From Brachionus plicatilis (lineage: Eukaryota > Rotifera > Eurotatoria > Ploima > Brachionidae): a DNA stretch of 64,000 nucleotides. The DNA is taken from assembly GCA_010279815.1 (NCBI GenBank), contig QEOQ01000694.1, forward strand, positions 570,423 to 634,422, written 5' to 3'. Of this stretch, positions 44,598 to 55,290 are shown one piece after another; position 1 is the first letter of the stretch, and the number at the start of each line of letters is the position of its first letter. The notes under the pieces were generated by a model, which saw nothing but the letters and a program-made list of their open reading frames with translations, was not told the DNA's origin and ran no database searches. The translations under genes and the position numbers were made by a program.

Positions 44598-47500
44598 ATG
44601 GGGACGAAAGAAGTAAATTTATTTGACTCGATCAAAACTGGAGATGTTAGCCAAGCGGTCAAACTGCTGGCCAAAAATAGCTCGTCAATTAAAAAAACAG
44701 AAAATAGTAAGCAATTTTTTATTTTTTTCCTAAATTTATTTAAAAAATATTTAAAAACAATCTGCAGGAATCAGATCTTTTAGTGTAGATAGACACTTTA
44801 TGAAGAAAAAAAAAATTTTCTCTAGCGGTAATTCGTGTACTCTGCTTGGCTTGCTGTGATCACGTGATTTGAGTTTGCTAATTTTTCTAATTTTCCTTTT
44901 TGATTTTTTTTCCATAAAAAAAATAGAAAAAAAAAACGAAAAAATGCAGTCAGCAAACGAGGATACATTTGACTTTGACATATTCAAGAAAAATATAGAA
45001 AAATCTTACAAACAAATAGCCATGAGCCGTAAGATGAAAAAATTCTACAAAAGACGCTATCAGCTATTCAAAAATTTTGATAGTGGTATTTTGATGGATG
45101 TTGAAAGTTGGTATTCGGTCACGCCTGAAATGGTCGGCGATCACATAGCAAAAAAGTGCTTCGAGCAAGTAGGCTCTAGGTCGGATCTGGTTGTGTTAGA
45201 CGCATTTTGCGGTGCTGGCGGCAACACCATTCAGTTTGCCAAATACTTTGATCACGTGATTTCTTGTGACCATGATTTTAAGAAACTGCAATGCGCTCAC
45301 CACAATGCCCAAGTATATGGATGCTCACACAAAGTCAGTTTTGTCCTAGAGGACTTTTTCAATCTTCACAAAGTGCTTACAGTTAGACCAGACATCATTT
45401 TTTTAAGTCCACCATGGGGCGGCATCACCTACTTTCATTCCAAAAAATCAGATATTAGCGAGTTTCCTTTAGACTCATTTAAAGTATTCCTTTACTGTAA
45501 AAACGAGCTTAAGTGTCGAAATATTGTGTTTTATCTGCCGCGTAACTCAAATCGGCAGCAGATTAGCTACATGGCAGGACCTGGTGGTTGTGTTGAAATC
45601 GAGGAAAATTATTTAGACCACAAATTTGTCGCTTTGAGCTGCTACTATGGCCAATTGTGCGATAGGAGCAAGCTTGTCTAAAATTTGAATAAATTTTTTT
45701 CATCAAACTCTTTTTTGTTGTTCTTTGAATGCATGATCCTTGTTCCTTAGTCTTTAAAAATTAATTTTTTTCTTTAAGAAAGTGGACTAACGAGTTTTCA
45801 AACTCTCAAATCAAAGATAAATGTCAATTTTCAGAACGAATCTGGGTAAGAAACAATTTTTAGTTCAAAGAAATTTATTTCAGCTTTGAAAAAAAATGAA
45901 AATTAAAAAAATATTTTACTGTATTTTACAGAGTTGGTCAAAAGTCAACACTCTGACATTGAATTTTATTTTTTTATTTAGTCAGAAAATTAACCCTTCA
46001 AAGCAATTAATAAGTTGCTAAAAATAGTTTATAATAATGTTAAAATGTTTAAGGTTTTTTAAATAAATTTCAGAAAAATTCTTAAAAATTATTTAAAAAA
46101 AATTAAAAAAAAATTAAAAAAAAAGTTACAGTGGTGATTTCATAAGAATATTTTACGAAAAATTACGTAAATTTTCAGGATTTTGAGATTGTTTTGGTAA
46201 AATTTTGCAAAATTCAAAACGGCCAATTCAAAATTCAAAATTTTTTGAAAAAATGTCTTTTTTTTTTCCAAAAATCGAAATTTTAAGACAGATTTTTTTT
46301 TCATAAATTGGTCAAAAAAATAGTTATTTTTAAATTTGTTATAAAAAAAACTGTCGAAAAAAAAGACATTTTTTCAAAAAATTTTGAATTTTGAATTGGC
46401 CGTTTTGAATTTTACCAAATTTCCCAAAATTATCTCAAAATCCTGAAAATTTACGTAATTTTTCGTAAAATATTTCTTTTTCACTTTTCGGATTTTACGT
46501 TAATTTACGTAAAATGTGGTAGAATTTGGTTAATTTACGATATTTTACGTAATTATTCGTAAAATAATGTTATCAAATCACCACTGTATAGCAAACTTCT
46601 ACTTTTGACCAACTCTCATATTTTACTAATGAAGGTTAAATATAAAGAAATATTTCTTTTGTAAAATTTTAGTCTTTAACAAAAAATGATTTTATTTCAA
46701 AAGTAATCGTCTTTCGTTTACAATTTTTAGCATTTAAGTTCCAGATGATTTAACAGAAACCACGCAAGAATTTACTATAGATTAAGTTTACTGTCTTAAA
46801 AAATATAAAAAAAAAAATTTTTTTTGCCTATAAAAAAGAATCTTTTTTGAACAAAAATATAAAGTTGGATAAATAAATAAAAAAAAAAAATATTGGTTCA
46901 TATGAAAAGAAAAGACACGGATTTTTTTAGTCAATTTGTTAGCTCTTATCTAAATTTTTCTCGAGATTCATCAAAAAGAGATCTTAAATTGGTTAGATTT
47001 TCTTTAGCTTTTTTTAATTTTTCGTTATTCACACTCATTAATTTTTCATATTTTATAAAATATATAAAACTTTTTATGATTATGAATTATGAAAAGTTGA
47101 ACGATTCCTGAAAAAGTCAAAAAATATAAGCTTCTCTATAAAATTTAGCATTAGTAAAAAAAAATTTATTTAACTGACGCTGATAGTTATTTTAAACAGA
47201 TTTTTTTTTCAAGTGCTGAAGAGCTAAAAAAATCAGAGAAATATTCAATTCTTTTGAATTTGATTAATTGAACATTTAAAAGAGAAAATTATTTAAATTT
47301 TTTAATATTATTTCCTTCAAACAATTGATGTTCTAAAATAAAATTTTTTAATTATTAATAAAATATATTTATAAAATTAAAAAAATAAATAATTTTTTTA
47401 TCAGCTGTGTTGGTTATTGTTAATTTTCAGTAAAATACAATTAGAAAAACTAAAGACTCAATTAAAATTTCATTAAGAAGGCTTGAATTATCTATCAGTA

Positions 47501-50372
47501 GATAAAACGGGAGTATATCAAAATATAGACTACTTTTTTATATAGACATAGACTTAATAAAATATAGACATATTAATATAGACTCATAAATATTGCAGAC
47601 TTAAAGGACATAGAAAGGCTATGTCTCACATTTCTGGCTAATATTATAGAAATTTTGATAAAAAACTGAGTCAGAGGGAATGAAGCCTGTATTATTTCTA
47701 TTATTTTTTAATATAAAATCAAAATTTTTATTTTTGTTATCATATTTTTTTATTATTTTATGAATTAAAAACTTTTTTAAATCGAAATAAAACTTTAAAA
47801 AATTTTACCAAGTTTCTATATAGAAAAGATAGTCTACATGATTAATTCGATATTAAAGTCTACGTCTATATTTTATGTATCTATATAGACAGTCTATATC
47901 ATGATTTTCTATATTATGACATAGTGCCGATAAAACTTTACAACAAAAAAATTGGCTTATAGAGAAAAAATTTTAAAGATTTTCTTTTTGTCAAAACATT
48001 CACAGTGTCTTTTTTTCATTGATCCAAATCTTGAAATTAAAAATTAACAATTATTTTAAAAGTAAATAAAGTAAAAAAGTTAAATGCTGAAATAAATATT
48101 TTATCTAAAAAAAAAAAAAAATTAATTATTTAAATTTCTACAAAGATTGACTTGTTTGCATCAAGCATCGCTAATTGGTTGTTTGGACTTGGTCAAACTG
48201 TTGGTAGAATGCGGTGCTCAACTAGACACAAAAGACTCCAACGGATACTCACCGCTACACTACGCTCTACAAAGCAACAGACTGGACATAGTCGCCTTAT
48301 TTATCAACTACGGAATGAACCTAAACGAACCAACTAGCAAAAACGAAACACCCTTGCACACATCAGTCCAGCATTACATGGCTCACTTGACGGCATCGGA
48401 CCAAATAATTGTTCTTTTGCTGTCAAACGGCGCCTATTTCAGTCTTGCCAGCCAAAACAATTCGGGCTTTACGCCTTTTGAGCTCGCGTGTGAACTTGGC
48501 AAAACAAAACTGGTCCAACTTTTTATAAAATTTTGCTCAAACGAAGACAAACTTGAGCTGATCAAAAAATTTTCCAACAAGGCTCTGTCGATCGCGGCCA
48601 AAAACGGCCACGACCAAATTATTCGACTAATTCTCGTCTACAATCTCGTGGATTTAAATTTTACCACTTCGGAAGGCTCTGCTTTGCACGAAGCCTGTCG
48701 GGCCGGACGCCTGCAAACAGTCAAGCTCTTGCTCGAATGCGGCATTGATATCAGCCTGAAAAACTCGAACAATCAGTCCGCTTTCGATGTGGTAATCAAA
48801 CAAAAAATAGGAAATGACATCAAATGTTTTATTAGGGAATTTTGCCAATCGGTAAAGGCAGTCAGCCTATTACCGAACAATTCAACCCACACCGGAGCTC
48901 TTAACTTTGGCACAGATGAAATCATCACAGTACTGGACAAATCCAACCAGAATTGGCGCGGCTTTATCCTAGACAAGTCCAGCTACACAACAAGATCGGG
49001 ATATTTTCCAAGTGAATGTGTGCAGCTGATTGACACTGGCTTGTTTCAGTCAAAAAAATCTTTTATCACGTCCTCGACCAATTCTCTCCTAAAACTGAAC
49101 GATTCCGACTCCATCACAGAACAATCAATCTATTTGAGCAACTCAAATTTGGATAAAATATCCAAGGCTCAAAAACTGAATCTGTCACCATCTTCTTCGT
49201 CATTGTCCTCGTCATCGTCCAGCTCCTATACAAACAGAAAAAAATTCAACGAAACTCTGGAGGGCAGTGTGGAAGTTGACGTGAAAAGTCCAAGTGGCAT
49301 CAAAAACGTTGCCCACATGCTCAAAATGGGAATGACCGACAGTCAAATAATTTTCAACTGGCTCAGAGAAGTTCACATGGAGTTTTACTATGAAAATTTT
49401 GTCAAGTCCGGCTATGACTTGATAACCATAACCAAATGTTGTCCGGCCGATTTGTGTGCAATCGGCATCTCGGACCCGAGACACAGGGAACGAATAAAAA
49501 AGGCAATCACTCAGTTGGATATAACAGAAATTGAGGCTAGACTGGATGAATTTTTGACCAACATTTCTAGTCTAGAAGAGCTATTGAAGCTGATTCATTT
49601 GGAACACTATTTACCAGCGCTGAATCAGCTTTACAAGACTTTTGCGGAATTTTTGAACACTGTGAGCTGGGAGGACCTGGAGGATTTGGGCATCAAAAAA
49701 TTAGGACATCAAAAAAAGTTGATATTTATTTGCAAAAAAATAAAAAAGTTACAGATCAAGAGTCCCGAAAGACAAAAAAGTGCATTTTCTTTTATACAAT
49801 TTAACAATTTGACCAAAAGTTTGGAAAATTTGGACTTGAGGAATAATTTGAGGTGTGATCGGCCAAAAATTCAGCCACCACTCCCCCCACGTGTTTCGTC
49901 CATCATTGTTCCCAAAGATACGATTGCCTCGTATGCAACTTTGCCGAGAAGTTTCGGCAAAAAATTTGATGAGCGATCGGGCTCGAGCTCTAGCTCTACA
50001 TCGCCGAGCTCCCTGAGTCCTAGGAATAAACATTTTGATGTAAACTCGATTCTTGTGCCGCCAACACCACCTCCCATGCCATTGATTAGCATTCCGCTTG
50101 AACAGCCCAAGAAACAGAAATCACCACGTCGGTGTCTCAATCTGAATCCCAATCTAGAGGGAACATTTAATAAAATAAATTCAAATTTTAAATTGAGCTC
50201 TGTTTTTAATAAACCAAATCAAATGAACAATGTAAATATGTTCAATAATAAAAGTCAAGTTTTGCCATCGAGAACCGATGAAGGTATTTTAAATGATATT
50301 GATTCAATGCTGTGTGATTTGAACAAACAATTGGACAATATGCTCGACTATGACAATAGCTTTAGCACCTAA
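44598..50372 (+). CDS. Caskin scaffold protein (ankyrin repeats, SH3, two SAM domains), 3 exons
   Basis: Caskins are synaptic/neuronal scaffolds whose SAM domains polymerise; vertebrate Caskin-1 binds CASK. Predicted exons: 44598-44706, 45779-45845, 48146-50372, giving 800 residues in frame. Exon 2 is only 67 nt, found because its peptide KINVNFQNESG continues into LTCLHQAS as in vertebrate Caskins (KINVNFQ...). Residues ~45-290 hold about six ankyrin repeats (SPLHYAL, TPLHTSV, ALHEACRAG). An SH3-like domain lies at ~308-356 (FGTDEIITVLD, GYFPSECV). SAM1 is at ~455-516 (WLREVHMEFYYENFV) and SAM2 at ~522-593 (LEDLGIKKLGHQKKL). The tail has PPLPPR and PPTPPPMP segments. Shorter than vertebrate Caskins (over 1,200 residues), mainly in the C-terminal tail. 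Intron 1 contains the TGS1 gene. A polyadenylation signal lies at 50429. Confidence 0.92.
44858..44867. promoter_or_regulatory. Palindromic TCACGTGA E-box upstream of TGS1
   Basis: The word gatcacgtgattt contains the palindrome TCACGTGA, about 80 bp upstream of the TGS1 start and inside Caskin intron 1. Such CACGTG boxes bind bHLH-zip factors (USF/MITF/Myc families). The same 13-mer recurs inside the TGS1 coding region at about 45260. Regulatory function is inferred from position only. Confidence 0.35.
44944..45681 (+). CDS. TGS1: Trimethylguanosine synthase (snRNA/snoRNA cap hypermethylase), nested in Caskin intron 1
   Basis: A SAM-dependent methyltransferase that converts the m7G cap of snRNAs and snoRNAs to 2,2,7-trimethylguanosine. 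A 245-residue single exon from the first ATG of the frame. It has the family hallmarks: KFYKRRYQLFKNFDSGI near 33-49, SWYSVTPE 55-62, SAM-binding motif I VLDAFCGAGGNTIQFA at 84-99, HHNAQVYG about 119-126, the catalytic/cap-binding SPPWGG at 155-160 (its Trp stacks on m7G in the human enzyme), and a late FYLPRNSN. It is near the minimal catalytic-domain size, like fungal Tgs1, and lacks the long N-terminus of vertebrate TGS1. It lies wholly inside Caskin intron 1 (44707-45778), same strand, with AATAAA at 45688, seven nucleotides past the stop. A pyrimidine-rich stretch plus ag (ttttttttccataaaaaaaatag) before the ATG might be a trans-splice acceptor. Confidence 0.93.
   Translation: MQSANEDTFDFDIFKKNIEKSYKQIAMSRKMKKFYKRRYQLFKNFDSGILMDVESWYSVTPEMVGDHIAKKCFEQVGSRSDLVVLDAFCGAGGNTIQFAKYFDHVISCDHDFKKLQCAHHNAQVYGCSHKVSFVLEDFFNLHKVLTVRPDIIFLSPPWGGITYFHSKKSDISEFPLDSFKVFLYCKNELKCRNIVFYLPRNSNRQQISYMAGPGGCVEIEENYLDHKFVALSCYYGQLCDRSKLV
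45688..45693 (+). terminator. Polyadenylation signal of TGS1
   Basis: AATAAA starting seven nucleotides after the TAA stop, followed by T-rich sequence. It lies upstream of Caskin exon 2 (45779) on the same strand, so full-length Caskin transcripts must read through or ignore it. Confidence 0.6.
45931..46615. mobile_element. Outer MITE in Caskin intron 2, interrupted by a mariner-type MITE
   Basis: Terminal inverted repeats gagttggtcaaaagt (45931-45945) and acttttgaccaactc (46601-46615) bracket about 685 bp. Most of the interior is a second element at 46129-46586. No coding capacity. Confidence 0.7.
46129..46586. mobile_element. Tc1/mariner-like MITE with TA target duplication
   Basis: Starts cagtggtgatt and ends aatcaccactg, flanked on both sides by TA (46127-46128, 46587-46588), the Tc1/mariner target. 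Inside are long inverse arms (aattcaaaacggccaattca on the left; gaattggccgttttgaattt on the right) and several tacgtaa/ttacgta words. Non-coding; presumably mobilised by a transposase elsewhere. Confidence 0.8.
47505..47935. repeat. Cluster of TATAGAC words in inverted halves
   Basis: Left half (47520-47600) has repeated tatagac/atagactt words; right half (47825-47915) has the complementary agtctac, gtctatat and a tatatagacagtctatat palindrome. The edges carry gataaaac (47501) and gataaaac (47930). Probably a decayed inverted-repeat element in Caskin intron 2. Confidence 0.5.
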
Positions 50373-50648
50373 AAATTTTATTTAAAATTGTAAATTTTTT
50401 TTAAAGTTAATTTCGGATTTATTTTGAAAATAAACACTTTGATAAAAAGTTCTTTCTTTCTTTTTTCGACCTAATAGAATGAAAAAAAAAGAGAAATTTT
50501 TTTGTCTCAAATTATTTAATTTGGTCAAAATTTTGTAAATTTTTATTTACTGTAAAATTAAGTAAAAAATGGTTAATAATTTTTTAAAATTCTTTTAATG
50601 ATGTGACCATTCAGCTTCCTTATTGACTACAATTTTTGATACCTTTAT

Positions 50649-50750
50649 ATGAAAGAAAATCAACTTTTATATCATCTGATAAAAGAAAACGATTCGTGTC
50701 GATTAGCTGAACCATTGTTCATCTATTATGGGAACAATTCTTGTTCTCAG
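50649..50750 (+). CDS. Candidate first exon of the GPCR (extracellular N-terminus)
   Basis: ATG-started frame of 34 codons ending at a cag|gtttag donor-like site. The peptide (ENDSCRLAEPLF, YYGNNSCSQ) has two Cys and two N-glycosylation sequons (NDS, NNS), as expected for a receptor ectodomain. It ends in phase 0, whereas the exon at 52606 needs phase 2, so at least one intervening exon would be required. Speculative. Confidence 0.25.
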
Positions 50751-51283
50751 GTTTAGTGAAATACTAGTCCACTTAATCTTAAATTTTTTCACCTAATTTG
50801 AAAAAATTTATGAGGAAATATATTTAAGGAAATATTTAAAAAAATTAGTGAATGGTTCAAAATTTGAGTACAAAATTTGATCTATTTGGTTAAAGAAAGA
50901 AATCTAGTATAAACAAAGTAATTAATTTGATAAATACTGTGTGCACATTCTTTTTATTAAGATAAAATTTTAAAACCCACAATTTTTTTATTTTTAATAA
51001 TAAATAATTTACCAAATAGCGCACTTTCTTTTGAATTTTTCCTGGATATCTAAAACAGATGTGGACAATTTTTTTGGGCGTGACCTTAATGCATTTGAAG
51101 CACATATTTCAGATAAGATTTAATTAATTCTTCGAATTTATTTAGATCTTCAAAACAACAATTAAGTTAATTTATTAATATCGAAGAGCTAAATGAACAA
51201 ATCGAAATAGTCGGAGTTACTAAAATTGAATACAATAGAGTGTTTGCGAATTTTATGAAAATATGTTTACAGTACAATAAATA

Positions 51284-51771
51284 GGCATTGTGAATTATGG
51301 TACAAAAAACAAAAACAAAATATTGAAAATGCCAAAGCTTAAGTTCTGACGGACCATAACACGGTCTGTAAATCGTAGCAACTGATACATCCTTTGTACC
51401 ACCAATATACTGATTCTGCAGAATTCTGCAATAAATCTGCAAGATTCAGAAAATTGTGAATTTGGGATATTAAAAATCCAACTTATCTTTTAAGTGGTGG
51501 TACAAAGGATGTATCAGATGCTACAATTTACAGAACATGTTTTAGTCGGTCCAGATTAAAGTTCTGGCGTTTTTTATATTTCATTTTTGTTTTTTGTACT
51601 AAAATTCACAGTTTTCTGAATTTTGCAGAATTCTGCAGAATCAGTATATTGGTGGTACAAAGGATGTATCAGTTGCCACAATTTACAGAACATGTTTTAG
51701 TCCTTCAGAATTCGAGCTTTGGAATCTTTAATATTTTGTTTTTGTTTTTTGTGCCGAAATTCACAATGCCC
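51284..51771. mobile_element. Family-2-like hairpin element with internal nested copy
   Basis: Outer ends ggcattgtgaattatggtac and gccgaaattcacaatgcc, then shared aacaaaaacaaaatatt stems. Inside, the word ggtacaaaggatgtatcag occurs three times: reversed at about 51385, forward at about 51487 and 51653. agaattctgcagaat palindromes also occur, so a second hairpin has inserted or been duplicated inside. A half copy lies at 30020-30115. Confidence 0.7.
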
Positions 51772-52605
51772 AATATATAAAAAAATAGACTTTTAGGAGA
51801 TCTTTTACAAAGCAAAACTATTTTTAAAAGATCTAATAAGTCATTAAGTTTAGAATTTTCTGTCTCTTTTGAAAAATTTCAAAAACAAAAATTTACTTTT
51901 ATTTAGAAACCTGATCCCAATTTTAACCTCATTTAAGTTTACTTTTGTTTTTATAACCTAAAATAATAATGATTATTAAATAATTTATTAAATAAATATA
52001 TAGTTGTGAATAAAGTTTATTAAGTTTATTGAAGTTTATTAGGTTTTGCTACAAATAAACCTATAAAATGAAAATAAGCTTATACTATCAAAAATTTTTC
52101 AGCTATCTAGAAAAAAAAAACCTTTAATACTTTTCACCAAAAGATAATTAATTAAACATATTTAAATAAAAGAAATTAAACATTATTATTAAAAAAAAAA
52201 AACACCAGTTATACATAATTAAAATAATTATTTTTCTTTATTATTAAATAAGAAAATTTTTCAAGTATTCAAAAAGCATTGAAAAGTGAATTTTTTCAAA
52301 TTTTTTTTTCGGTCTCAATTAAAAAATTAATTTATGGTTCATTTTACACTCATCAAATTCGAAACTAAATTTTTAAATAGTGGACATTTTTTTTTATTTA
52401 AATTAAAAAACCAAAGAATATGGTTTTGAATTTTATTTTAAATATGAAATTTTATACTTAAAATTTTCATTAAATTTGTTACTAAACCAAATTAATAGAA
52501 TTCAATCGGATGTCTTTATTTATTTTCAGAGAATTTTTTATGTCAAAATTAGATAACACCTTCGACCGGATCCAAATTAAGCTAAAATAAATGGACTTTT
52601 TTTAG

Positions 52606-53476
52606 GTATGTTGTTCTTTTCAGCCTTGAACGCTTGATAGCAGTTTGTTTTCCACTCAGACGCTATGACTTGTGTAGCTCATTTCGAAACAAAATAGTCA
52701 TCTTTGTCCTAGTACTGTTCTCTCTACTATTTTATTCATTCACAATTTTTACTTCGGGCATAGAGACCGACAACGGCACCAAGGCTTGTGTGACCAAAGC
52801 GTACTGGATTAGTTTTGTCAAAAAGTTTTCATTTATAGACATTTGGATTACCATTATTATACCATTTTTCATAATACTTATTGTAAATGCATCCATTTCT
52901 GTGAAACTAATGATGGTCATACGCTCGACCAAGACTTTTAACACCATTATATTTTTCAATCGAAATAGGCCTAACAGTCCGATTGGAATACGAAAAAAAT
53001 GCGGCTCTTTAAAAAGCTATGACACAGTGAGGCACAGTATGGCACGAGCTTCAACGATGGGTCTTTGCAGTGTCAAATATAAACGCAGACTTTCCAAAAA
53101 ATATTCCAAAACCACCCGAGTTTTGCTCACCATATCCATTACATATGTTCTGCTGAACATTTTTATGGCCTATTCCAAAATACGCTACTGTTTCGAAACA
53201 GAGTTTTTTGAGACCCTTAATCATGAAAAAGTTAAAAATTTTGTGCAGCAAAATGAAAATTCAACTCATAGCCCGGACATGCGTATAAAACCTGTCGAGT
53301 TTAACTACGATTGGGAGGATCAATTTTATGAGCGGATTTCATGTTATTTATTTTATTTAAATTTTTCACTCAATTTTTTTATCTACTGTGCCAATAGGTC
53401 AAAATTTAAGGAGTCTTTATCCAGCTTTAGAAATCGAAATAGTTATAGAAAGAGATTTAATCAAAGAATGAATTGA
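52606..53476 (+). CDS. Rhodopsin-class (peptide-type) GPCR, last exon: end of TM3 to C-terminus
   Basis: After acceptor tttttttag the frame reads YVVLFSLERLIAVCFPL, the end of TM3 with ERL in place of DRY. TM4 follows (KIVIFVLVLFSLLFYSF), an ECL2 Cys (KACVTKAYW), TM5 (IWITIIIPFFIILIVNA), a long basic third loop, TM6 (TTRVLLTISITYVLLNIF) and TM7 with the NPxxY equivalent LNFSLNFFIYC, then a short tail. About 290 residues. The pattern fits neuropeptide receptors of invertebrates; the ligand cannot be named. The exon(s) for TM1, TM2 and most of TM3 are not seen upstream, so this is a partial model or a truncated gene. The 4,063-bp duplication begins inside TM6 (53158). Confidence 0.8.
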
Positions 53477-54629
53477 AGCCATAAATTTTTGTCAAACCGG
53501 TGCATTATCCGCCTTTCTTTTCAATATTTTTAAATGATTTTTTTTCAATTGAATAAATTTTTTAAATATTTTTTTTTCTTGCTTTTAGTTATTAAGTGTT
53601 TTCAATTATTAAGCATGGATTTTGAGATATTTAGATTTTAAAAAAATACCTCAATTATTTAGAGAGTTGAATTTAAATTCGAGATACCTTTCGATTCAGA
53701 ATGTTCTAAGATATTTGAATATAAAAATAGTTTTCTTAATTTCAAAAACAAAAATTTACTTTTATTTAGAAACCTGATCCCAATTTTAACCTAATTTAAG
53801 TTTATTATATTTTTACTTATTTAAATATTTTAGAAATCTTCTCAATTTTTTAAAATTAAAATAACAAAAAATATCAAATATTACAATCAAAATTAAATTT
53901 AAAAAAACTATTATATAAATTTTTGAATTATCTTAAAAACTTAACTTTCTGGACAAAAATTAACAAAATAAGTTCAATTTTCAAAAAAAATTAAAATGTT
54001 AGAAAACAACTTAACTGTCCTTTTTAAAAATAAAGGTATTTTTTGTCATATTTTAAAAATATTTTTCCTTTTTAAAATGAGTTCGGATCAGTAAATTTTA
54101 AAAATTTGGGAGTTCATTGTTTTAGTAGGACCGACAAAAAATCGACCAGTTATTTTAAGAAAAAAACAGGCCATAGTGCATAAGACTATATTTTTCAGTG
54201 ACATCCTACGTCTATTTCAAGCAAAATTTAATAAACTTTTTCAACTAAACTATAAGCTAAGCTCTATGATTTTTGCTTCGGTCTGAACAGGCTTTTGAAC
54301 ATGAAAAATGTCTTGTCATAATTACGGACCCATATTTTTTGGTCCAAATATGCTACTGCTCAGTGAATTTTGGCAAATTAGTTTCAGTTCAAAAAAGAAA
54401 CTTTTAAAATATGAAAAATAATATTAATTTTAAATTAAGAAAAAAAAGAAGATTTTTTTAATAATACTTTTAAAAACAAAGATAATCATAATTCTTTTAA
54501 TGATCAAAACCAAAGTGATAAAGTTTTTCATGCAAAATTTAATTAGCTTTTCAACAAAACTATTTTTATATCTTTTAATATTTTTCTATTTTGGAAATTT
54601 TCTCAATCACTTTCTGTATTACTCGTTAC

Positions 54630-54718
54630 CATCCTGAAAACACTTTCTCCACTTCTTTTCGACCTGATCGAAAATTTGACTCTGGCAAGTCGTGGTCGCT
54701 CTTCTTTGTCAACGAGAC
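54630..54718 (-). CDS. Exon-like segment in the duplicated unit (copy 1)
   Basis: On the minus strand, acceptor aactag, an open reading SLTKKSDHDLPESNFRSGRK then EVEKVFSGW, and either a gtaacg donor at 54629 or a stop four bases later. GC-richer than the surrounding sequence. It lies downstream of the four-repeat ORF on the same strand, but that ORF already has a stop. Copies at 58693-58781 and, inverted, 63895-63983. No family recognised; could be an exon of another minus-strand gene. Confidence 0.3.
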
Positions 54719-55290
54719 CTAGTTAAAATGATATAATAAAGATATTTTTTTAAAGAAAGTTATTTACTTTGATAGATAATTAATTATTAATTTAATTGTC
54801 TTTATTTATATTAATTTAAATTTTTATAAATAATTATCTCAAAAAACATCTTAAATAAATTATTTAAAATATGAAAAAATGATATTAATTTTAAAATAAG
54901 AAAAAAAGGCGATTTAACTTTTAAAACAAAGAAAATCATAATTCTTTGAAAGTAATAAAGTTTTTCATTCAAAATTTAATAAGCTATTCAACAAAACTAT
55001 TTTTATGTCTTTTAATATTTTTCTATTTTGGAAAAACATTAATTACATTAATTTTAATATTAATTTAAATTTTTTTTGATAATTATCTCAAAAAACATCT
55101 TTTAAGGCTGATGAAAACGAAAACAAAATATTTCAAAATAATTTATTGTTAAATCTTCTAAATAATATAATTAAATTAAAATAAAAGATATTGAATTAAA
55201 TAAATACAAAGGTACTGGTTTAAAGAGCTAATTATTAATAAGAAAAAATCACATAAAAATGATTCTTAAATGCATGGTAATAAAAATTAT

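Larger units (their letters stand above)
50373..52605. other. Region between Caskin and the GPCR exon
   Basis: Contains the Caskin polyadenylation signal (50429), a possible GPCR first exon (50649-50750), the nested hairpin element at 51284-51771 and a 67-bp repeat at about 51876-51951 that recurs at 53739-53813. No TM1-TM3 coding exon was found here. Confidence 0.5.

Noticed and set aside
46893..47111. 72-codon ORF in Caskin intron 2
   Set aside because: Phe/Lys/Ser-rich, no conserved motif, not needed for Caskin phase; not a missing receptor exon either.
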